64,000 nucleotides of DNA, taken from NCBI RefSeq assembly GCF_963675165.1, contig NC_087385.1, positions 1,674,501 through 1,738,500 on the forward strand. The letters are read 5' to 3'. Source of the stretch: Halichondria panicea (lineage: Eukaryota > Porifera > Demospongiae > Suberitida > Halichondriidae). Positions 57,001 to 64,000 of the stretch are shown here, one piece after another. Both the position numbers and the translations under genes were made by a program. The stretch's first letter is position 1, and each line of letters begins with the position of its first letter. A model generated the notes under the pieces. The model did no database searches, was not told the DNA's origin, and was given only the letters and a program-made list of their open reading frames with translations.

Positions 57001-57423
57001 ATTTATTCTTATATCATTATGAATATGGTCACACACAGAAAGCATACACAATATAAATAAAAAACAGATACGCATACACCAATATAAAATGCTAAACTGA
57101 CTATTTGAAGGATTCAAAGCATCTCCACTAAACAGTATCAAAGGTTCCAAGTGTCTCAGACTGTCTATCTGTGACTTGAACCTCGCAGCACCACCAATAG
57201 GCTCCTTCCCATTAGATCTCTCTTCAATATTGTAGACATCATTGAAGTGAATTAAGGTGATACTGTCAGCTACACTAGCACTGCTACTAGAGGAAGCTTT
57301 CTCAGCATCAGGAGACCAGTTTGTGAGGCTTACAGAGGAGCCACTTCGAGCGCCCTCTCGTCTCTCAGAGTCTATGTCCCCTACTTGGTTTGGTCCAGCT
57401 GTCTTTGACACGTTACAGCCCAT
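54017..57423 (-). CDS. 5'-nucleotidase/UshA-family metallophosphoesterase, N-myristoylated type
   Basis: Binuclear-metal phosphoesterase with a 5'-nucleotidase C-terminal domain. Eight exons: 57423-57102, 56879-56793, 56623-56484, 56217-56092, 55790-55668, 55227-54844, 54675-54269 and 54086-54017; all joins in phase, 552 residues. Catalytic domain motifs: LIHFNDVYNI (residues about 54-63), LILFSGDALNPS, YGNHDFG, IALTHMRDPND and LGGHDHHYLKQW. The C-terminal domain has NLVTDIMRKVTRADVALLNS, GTLRSD and AAKGYIAQGRDGYDVF (substrate-stacking region). Unlike CD73 there is no signal peptide: the protein starts MGCNVSK, a myristoylation and palmitoylation signal, so it should sit on the inner face of membranes. 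Similar cytosolic forms occur in protists and invertebrates. Two of seven donors are GTCAGT. Confidence 0.88.
55333..55366. repeat. Perfect 34-bp palindrome
   Basis: AGCCTCGAGACCAGGCC followed directly by its exact reverse complement, in an intron of the phosphoesterase gene. It is the tightest member of a dispersed family (27174, 43651, 63785-63860 and partial 17133, 59090). Confidence 0.95.
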
Positions 57424-57684
57424 TCTTGATCTTATCTCCCAGCCAACAGCTTATTTAGTCCGATCTCCACGGTCACACAAGTCTTGTTTATGTGGCTACG
57501 TCATGTGATAGATCTAGTAGCCGCAGGTTATATCTACGTGCCCCTCCCCTTTCTTGCAGCATTTTAAAGGGGCCTACCTGCTTGCATGACTGCTGGCTAG
57601 ACTGGCTAGACACAACAGCCACTCCTCTTGCAAGCAAACAAACAACTGGCTTTGTAAAGTGAAGGACTGGACATAACTCAAGAG
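57424..57684. promoter_or_regulatory. Shared divergent promoter region (phosphoesterase / SH2-WH1 gene)
   Basis: Start codons of two genes diverge from this 261-bp stretch. No TATA box is evident; CACGTGCC-like and GC-richer sequence lies near 57535-57545. Promoter role inferred from spacing. Confidence 0.45.
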
Positions 57685-60600
57685 ATGGCTTATTACCATG
57701 GATTAATCTCAAGCAGGAGAGCAAATTCATTGCTCACTTCAAAGCCTGATGGCACTTTCTTGATCAGAGACAGCCAGAGTCAGCCTGGAAGCTTTGTCCT
57801 CTCAGCCAAGTAAGTACCAGCAATCTGCAAAATTGTTTTAGCTAGCTAACAGTACTCGTGCTGTACTGCATAAGTCTACTGCTAATATTGTCATCATAGT
57901 GTTTCTTAAGTTATTCAAGCACCTCATAAATTCTCTCATAGAAATGGTCCAAGAATGCACCATGTGCTTGTCTTCCAGAAAGAGGGCAAGTTTCATCTCG
58001 ACAGCGCTGGGGAGCAAAGTGAAGATCCCATCATTTTCGAGACAATGGATGAAATGGTGTCCTTTCTCATTGGTCATGACCTGAAGGTCAATGGGGAAGA
58101 GATACATCTGCAAGAGATGCTACCTTGTATTGATGAGCTGAAGTACAGGGTCCGACTATCAAGCAATGGTAAGATTACTATTTCCTGCTACATTTAATAT
58201 AACATTTTCACAGCTGCAACAAGAGGTGCAGAGACCGAGGACAGTGACCAGTTGACAAATCTTTTTGCTACGTTGTTCGGAACCCACTGTGTGGTAAGAT
58301 TTACTATTTCTTTTTCTCATCACTGGATTGTCTATGTGTGTTTCAGGTTATATGTACAGCACACAGCAAGCTGAGCTTTGATGGGAAACCACTGGCCAAA
58401 GATGGAAAGGAATATATGGCTGTTATTGCAAAAGATGGGAAGCAAAAAGGTTTCTTCTTAAGACTTGTCGACAAAGAAGTGAGCTCTTATAATTTTTATC
58501 TATGAGGTAATCATTCAATTACTCAGGAGAAATGTGTAATTGGCGAGAAAAAAGTTGGGAAAGTGTTTCAGTACGACTTGCCAGGAGACTTAGTCATGAC
58601 ATACTTATCTGAGGTAAATTGCAGCATTCCATCATAGCTTGTATATAGTCTATACATTTACTGCATGTATTGTGGTAAATTTGTGGCAGGAGAATTGTCC
58701 TTGCATGACTGTGGTATATAGTCAGGAGTGTCTCTTCTCTGATATAATACTCTGCATGGTTGCAATTATGAGATACATGTACATGCAGACAGAGTTTGTT
58801 TATGTTGTCATAAGTGAGTGCCTAATTTGCAACTTTGCTAGCAACTCTGTCTGCAAACACCACACTCTTGGCCATGGTTAGTTTTGTCTGGTAAAAGGAT
58901 GGTGACAATGTTTAGTGATTGATTGTGTACGTTAGAGGAACAGTAAAAGCAAAACAAAAATCAGTCCCACTCTACATGCTAGACTATATAATTAAACAAT
59001 ACGGTAACCATATATATAGTGGGTAATTTTCGTATGAACTATAGAGCACTGAAGTGCAAACCCTCGACAAATTTGGTCTACAGCCTCGAGTCAAAGCCGC
59101 GTGTACATCTATATATGGCTATGTGCAGGTTCGAGCTTTAGCTTTTGCTTACTTTTATTCGACAACAAAGCTTTAACATCAAAATCTGCCAAATTTAAAA
59201 CTATACTAACCTGTTGTGTTGAGGCTATCCATGGTACAAACGCAGTACTATCGCATCCAGGTGAGTAGACTCAGATTACATAGAATGACGGGCAGACAGA
59301 CTGACCGACTACTATAACGTTATTTAAATATTCGTATGGCTCAGGATAGAACCTGTTGCGGCAGAATGATTTTTTTTTCGTATGATACTCTACAATACGA
59401 AATATACGAAAAATTCAACCATACACGCGAAAATAACCCGCTATACGGTATGACACTCTGTATGATATGCTCCATGCATGCTTTATCTTGTAGCATGGGA
59501 TAACGTGTATTGGTTTCCGTGACACTCGTGAAAAGGACCGGTTTCTGCACCAGATTGACAGAATTGTCAAGCTGCATCAAGATCGTGCCGTCAAACTGAG
59601 AGGGAGATCAGAGTCCGACGCTAGACCACCACCCTCAAACCCAACCGAGTAAGTTGTGTATTAATTATCTTAAGATTGATGTCAGATGCATTTTCCTCCC
59701 TCACATTTCAGAGTGGTGCACAAAATGAAAGCCACAGATTTTGATGTAAGCTGAATCATTCATGCATGATTATACTGATATATTGATGTGTTTCGATCAC
59801 CTCCATGCACACAGATCTATGACATCAGTCCTGAGTGGCAGTACTTGTTCGACCAGGCAGGCATTACCCAGGAGATGCTAGAGAACACAAAGACACTACA
59901 GTTCATCTTGGACACAGTGTATAAAATTGGAGGAGAACCAGAGAAAATTGACAGTGTACTAGAAGGTGGGTGACGTATAGAAGAAAATACAGTCTTAATC
60001 TGCCTAATATCTACAGCAAATGGCCACTCTAACGGGGACAGTGGAGACCAAACAAAGGAGAGAATAGAAGCTCTAACACTAGATGCCAATCTTAAACGAG
60101 AATCAATGCGAGCATCGTTACTATCAGAAGAGCTCATGAAAAGCTCTCTTACAAAGTACCTCCACAAATCAACCTCACATGTGTGCTCGTATCTTATTCT
60201 GTGTGAGAGGTTCAAGGATCATCTGGTTGTAAAGCACTCGCTGATTTCACTGAGCCCAGAAAATGCTGTATGTTTCTGTGAGAAGTGTGCCGCTGGGAAG
60301 CCAATGGTTCAGATTGCTGGCAATCCTCCTCAGCAATACTCCCTTCCGCTGGGTTGGTGTCAATTCATTCACCAGTAAGCAAACTAGAACGCTTAATTTA
60401 TGTAATTAATACCTATACAACTGCACATGATAATGTACACATGCATGCTAAGACTTGTATTATACAATAATTATTTGCCCTTTCTAGATGGATGTATGTA
60501 TTATAGAGTAAATTGACATTTTACCTTTTACACTGAATGTTCTTGTAGCGGAAATTCTGTTCTGTTTTCAGTTCCATTAAGTATACGTAGCTAATAACTA

Positions 60601-62354
60601 TATTAAATGGTACCCTAATGCATTCTTCACATTCACACACATGCAGATCTCAAACTCACAAGTTCTCTCAGCGCTTTGCCTCCCATTGGCATGTGGGTTA
60701 CTGCTGCGTTCCAGCGTCCAGAGTTGGCGGAGTCTTTAGGACGGGGCAGTTGCTCCATGCCCACTCGACGGGCAAGGTTCTCCTCAGTCCAGACGTCAAC
60801 TGTGCCTGCAGGGTTTCTTCCATTGCACCAGAAACGTAAGCTTACACGTGTACGTACACACCTCTATACCCCTAGAAAACAACAGCTATATAGATCAATC
60901 TAGTTAGCTAGAGCCCGGCCGTCTGCCCGTTATATAGGGGACTGAAGAAGTATTATTAGTATCATTTTACTGTACATAATTATAATCTTTAGCCTGCATG
61001 TATAGTTAACCGGTACATGTAAATGTATAATACTCTACCAGTTAGACAAATCCCCTCGATCTGCAAAGGATATGCATGTCCCTGGAATTAACATTAAAAC
61101 TATACAATTGGCATAAAGGTTGCATATAATTATCCTTAAGGTGACATATTTCGTAGGTATTATTATGAATTTGTACTATCACCGTCCGTATTACAAGAAT
61201 TTTGCTGGTGAAAAACATTTGCGAATGAGCCAAATCAGCAGAAAAATTGACCTTTTGCGATCTAACTATTGCGTTCTGGCAAGGATCGTGTGTATTTACC
61301 AGTACTAATTTAGGGTTTACGATTTTATTATTGCGAATTGATCAACCTTCGCTAATTAAGTTAGCATAATTATGTTTGATACTCGCAAAACATTCTAGTT
61401 TATAGGGTTAATTGGGAATCTCATTAGAACCACTTAATTGCAAGTAAGTATGAAAACTCATATAACTTGAGCAGATCGAATTGAATACCAGCTAAACAGC
61501 ACGCATGAATCGTAGACAAATCTACCTGTGAAAATATAAGGCCATTCCAAGTGATACTCTGGTTTCTGGTCCACCGCCTGCACCAGATTTTATTCTTGGA
61601 TTTCTACCTCATTATTGGATTTCTATCTCATTATTTCGACTATACGTATACACATGTGCGGAATGGTCCAAAATAAGTGTGATAATGATATTATATACAA
61701 ATAATGAGTTCATAAGGTGAAACCAATAATGACATAATGAAAAAAGCCACCCGCCCGCATACAATTAGAGAAACTTCAGGACCAGAAACCAGATTATCAC
61801 TTGGAGTGGCCTAAAGGCACGTCAGATATGCATAAAAAAAATTCATGCATGTTATAAAAAAAAATTATATATCACATGCATGCATGCATGTATATAGTTT
61901 CGTTTCGGTGCATCTCTAGCTATCAAAAGTAGATAATTAGACAGTGATGTCGATGACGCATGCATGTCAAGGCAATAATGCGGTTCTACGATTACTATAC
62001 AGCAGTTCAACACTCTTATAGCTATATAAAGGCAACTTCGTTCTATTAAAGAAAAATCGAACCAAGACTATATTTAATTAATTTTATAGTTGTGAGTTTT
62101 CTATATACAATACATGTACATCACTAACATACTTTACCACCATGCATGACTGTAGGTATCACGACCAAGCTATGGACCAACATTTCAAGGTGCACACAGT
62201 GTTTCAAGTGTTCATTCAGCCGGGGACCTACAATGTGCAGGTGGCTACAGAGCCAAGCTCCTCCACCCTCAGCACACAGCTAGAGTGGCACGTCTCAGAG
62301 AGAACTTACATCATCCACTCACTACTCGTCTTATTGGTGCCCTCAGCTAATTAG
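57685..62354 (+). CDS. SH2-WH1-GBD protein (WASP-like sensor half) with Neuralized-like C-terminal region
   Basis: Eleven exons: 57685-57809, 57942-58168, 58214-58293, 58347-58478, 58527-58613, 59494-59648, 59712-59745, 59815-59965, 60017-60374, 60647-60835 and 62156-62354; every phase agrees, 578 residues. SH2 (about 3-110): YYHGLISSRRANSLL, then GTFLIRDSQSQPGSFVLS with the phosphotyrosine Arg at 28, then HHVLVFQKEGKFHL. WH1/EVH1 (about 128-255): LTNLFATLFGTHCV, then GFFLRLVDKE and VFQYDLPGDL, in the order of the WASP WH1. GTPase-binding domain (about 277-330): DFDIYDISPEWQYLFDQAGI, then IGGEPEKIDSVLE, like the WASP GBD autoinhibitory helices; the CRIB core upstream is weak. From about 340: CEKCAAGKPM, YSLPLGWCQF, SHWHVGYCCVPASRVGGVFR and VFQVFIQPGTYNVQVAT, resembling the C-terminus of NEURL4-type proteins (less sure). 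No proline-rich or VCA segment. Probably couples phosphotyrosine and Rho-GTPase signals. Confidence 0.85.
59004..59452. mobile_element. MITE (ACCATATA..GGGTAATTTTCG ends) carrying repeat family D copy 3
   Basis: The left end GGTAACCATATATATAGTGG then GTAATTTTCGTATG and the right end CGAAAATAACCCGCTATACG then GTA are inverted. Between them 59045-59272 is a family D copy (GAGCACTGAAGTGCAAACCC to TCCAGGTGAGTAGACTCAGA). It lies in the 880-bp intron between exons 5 and 6 of the SH2-WH1 gene. Confidence 0.72.
61186..61403. mobile_element. TA-type MITE family A, copy 5
   Basis: CCGTATTACAAGAATTTTGC to CTCGCAAAACATTCTAGTTT. The right terminal repeat is decayed. In the 1.3 kb last intron of the SH2-WH1 gene; the rest of that intron (60836-61185, 61813-62155) is AT-rich with no gene. 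Confidence 0.88.
61539..61812. mobile_element. MITE family B, copy 2
   Basis: AGGCCATTCCAAGTGATACT then CTGGTTTCTGGTCC at the left; GGACCAGAAACCAG then ATTATCACTTGGAGTGGCCT at the right. Inverted relative to the copy at 12358-12613. Confidence 0.9.
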
Positions 62355-62643
62355 GGATAATTACTGACTGACAGCAAACCAAACTATAATTATAGTAAAC
62401 AACACGATATAGCTATACTCACTTTATATGGAACTTTAATTATTATTGCACGACAATATTAAATTGTACAGTCATGCAATTTTACGTCAATGTAATTATG
62501 TCCCTAATCAGATGTTGTCGAAGTTATAGACTACTATATATAATTATACTATAATAATAATTATACTTAAGAACAATTGTTCTGTAAACATCCAAATCAA
62601 TAGAAAATTCTTAATTAGTGCAGCTCATTATAGGAAAGTTTGC

Positions 62644-63519
62644 TTATAGTTCACTACTAGCAAAAGTTTTAAACTTGCTCATAATCTTGAATCTGTCCAC
62701 CACAACTATTCCAATCTCCTTCAACACATTCTTCATCAGTCCCTGTTCTGTATCCATCATCATATCGCCATCAATCTCATTTTTCTCGAAAAGCTCAACA
62801 TACTTTTCAAATTTATTTTCTTTTAAGAACCTCAGTACTTCGGAGACAGGGAGGCGTGGCTCAGTGTCCTGTAGTCGCCGTGGAAATAGAGTCATGATAC
62901 GAACACAATCAAGAAGAGAGTTGACTCCGAGTTCATTCAGGAATTCGCAATCAGCATCCAACAAGACGTCCCCTCCAACCTCAGCTTCAACAAACGCTTG
63001 TCGGTACTTGTCTAGCTTAATGCTTGTAAGGAAGTCTCCAACATCTTCAGGTGTGTAGGTCCTGGCCTTGGGGGCTAACTCTTCGTTATCTGAATAGACA
63101 CAACGCCAAATCAATGGAATTCAACAGTCAGTCATATGCATACATGTAACTTTGATATAAGCACACAATATGAATGTACACGATAGCGCCAATGGCATAT
63201 AAAAGAAGAGAGGGCATGCAATACAGCAAAAGAGCAAGACTATTTTTAGCACTTCATGCAAATTCCCACATTCCTCCGCCCACATTTGACTTCTGCTAGC
63301 TACGTGTACTAGTTAGTGAGCTGCATGCACTCTCTTCTTTTATACGCCTTTGATAACGCTCTGTATAATTATGTACATATTTATATAGTGCTCAACAATA
63401 TTAAATTATTTGTACGCACTTATAAGTTTATGCATACACACCTTTCTTCATGATGATGCTCTGTGCCATGGACATTATCTTCTTCTGGAAGTCAGGGTCT
63501 TCTTGGAATCTTGATTTCA
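62644..63519 (-). CDS. Tandem SAM-domain protein, C-terminal end (5' part outside window)
   Basis: Two exons visible, 63519-63442 and 63089-62644, joined in phase; the upstream acceptor at 63520 shows more exons beyond the right edge. The first reads SRFQEDPDFQKKIMSMAQSI. The second has two SAM domains: YTPEDVGDFLTSIKLDKYRQ..ELGVNSLLDCVRIM, then LPVSEVLRFLKENKFEKYVE..LKEIGIVVVDRFKIM, ending FKTFASSEL and stop. SAM domains mediate oligomerisation in scaffold or signalling proteins; the full architecture cannot be told. Convergent with the SH2-WH1 gene (289 bp between stops, AT-rich, no feature). Confidence 0.85.
63194..63348. mobile_element. MITE family E, copy 2 (uninterrupted)
   Basis: GGCATATAAAAGAAGAGAGG then GCATGCAA at the left and GCATGCACTCTCTTCTTTTA then TACGCC at the right; about 155 bp. 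It provides the empty-site sequence for the nested copy at 31357-31996. In an intron of the tandem-SAM gene. Confidence 0.9.
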
Positions 63520-63600
63520 CTGAAAAAGCGGTGTGGTGTAGTCAATTATGAGAGGTGAATAGTGCCAAAATGATGCAAGCTAGTGTGAGACAAAACTTTG

Positions 63601-63966
63601 TTGGGGGCGGCGGCTTAGCCTCAAATATGTTACTGTGGCCGTGAATAAGATGAGGTTGAAACCATTTTGACCTTAGCTAATTAAGGTCACTAATTGCATT
63701 TCTCCAAAAATTACTTCTATAGCCTAGTTTTTAGAGTTTTAGGGTGTGGTCAAATTTATACAAATTGGTGCTGTTGTGTTACCTTCGAGACCAGGCAATT
63801 GCTCTAGGCTCTAGTGCTAACTTCAATATCAGGCCGCTCATGGTCTCGAGGCTAGCACATGCAGGAACACTATTAGCTAAGGTCATGTAGTTCCAACCTC
63901 ATCTTATTCATGGCCCCCTTAACACATTTAAGGCTAAGCCGTTGCCACCAACTAAACACCTGCCGC
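63601..63966. mobile_element. Foldback element with long inverted ends
   Basis: The left arm GGGGGCGGCGGCTTAGCCTC, AAATATGTTA and GAATAAGATGAGGTTG is mirrored by CAACCTCATCTTATTCATGG, TTAAGGCTAAGCCG and CTGCCGCC; TGACCTTAGCTAATTA also pairs with TTAGCTAAGGTCA. The centre contains an AGCCTCGAGACCA-type palindrome (63785-63862). About 365 bp, no ORF. Confidence 0.82.
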
Positions 63967-64000
63967 CTCCTAGTACAGATCATGCAGCCACATTTTGGCA

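Noticed and set aside
59045-59272. tRNA-derived SINE with a B box (GGTTCGAGCTTT)
   Set aside because: Only a partial B-box-like string and no A box or cloverleaf at the right spacing in any of the three family D copies.

Overview
The window is animal nuclear DNA from an early-branching metazoan, most likely a demosponge. This is inferred from the gene set (CHD7-type remodeller, Rab2, Atg8, a divergent GABA-B-like receptor, cAMP-receptor-like 7TM genes), short spliceosomal introns, dense MITE and minisatellite content, and the sponge-like look of the Helitron and RecQ-type relics. No species marker was recognised. All exon boundaries were set by eye from GT/AG sites, reading phase and protein-family similarity; every join described as in phase was checked for phase.

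Layout. (1) About 0.1-35.4 kb, minus strand: one CHD6-9 (kismet/CHD7-type) chromatin remodeller gene with about 30 coding exons in the window (about 2,250 residues); its 3' end lies outside. Its three introns longer than 5 kb hold single-exon membrane-protein genes: three tandem 7TM receptors on the plus strand (0.9-4.9 kb), an orphan multi-pass protein on the plus strand (16.0-17.1 kb) and a class C (GABA-B-like) receptor on the minus strand (22.4-24.5 kb). Other introns hold minisatellites, MITEs, a broken RecQ-like helicase and a broken acetyltransferase copy. (2) 35.7-38.9 kb: RAB2 (minus, seven exons) head-to-head with a sulfotransferase-like gene (plus). (3) 39.6-40.3 kb: an AANAT-like GNAT acetyltransferase with an apparent frameshift. 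(4) 40.3-45.4 kb: transposon-rich block with a 1.2 kb foldback element, Helitron and Ulp-type protease relics, GATTCCA arrays and a pogo/Tigger-like MITE. (5) 45.6-53.8 kb: a POT/SLC15-like transporter (minus), OSGEP (plus, intronless), an Atg8/GABARAP gene (plus, five exons) and a four-TM protein (plus, four exons). (6) 54.0-57.4 kb, minus: an eight-exon 5'-nucleotidase-family phosphoesterase with an N-myristoylation-type start. (7) 57.7-62.4 kb, plus: an eleven-exon gene with an SH2 domain, a WASP-type WH1 domain, a WASP-type GTPase-binding domain and a C-terminal region resembling Neuralized-like proteins. It has no proline-rich or VCA segment. (8) 62.6-63.5 kb, minus: 3' end of a tandem-SAM gene.

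The most interesting item is the SH2-WH1-GBD gene: a WASP-like sensor half joined to a phosphotyrosine reader and a C-terminal module instead of an Arp2/3-activating tail. Second is the nesting of intronless receptor genes in the CHD introns. Third is the layered transposon history, in which target-site duplications and nested insertions can be read directly.
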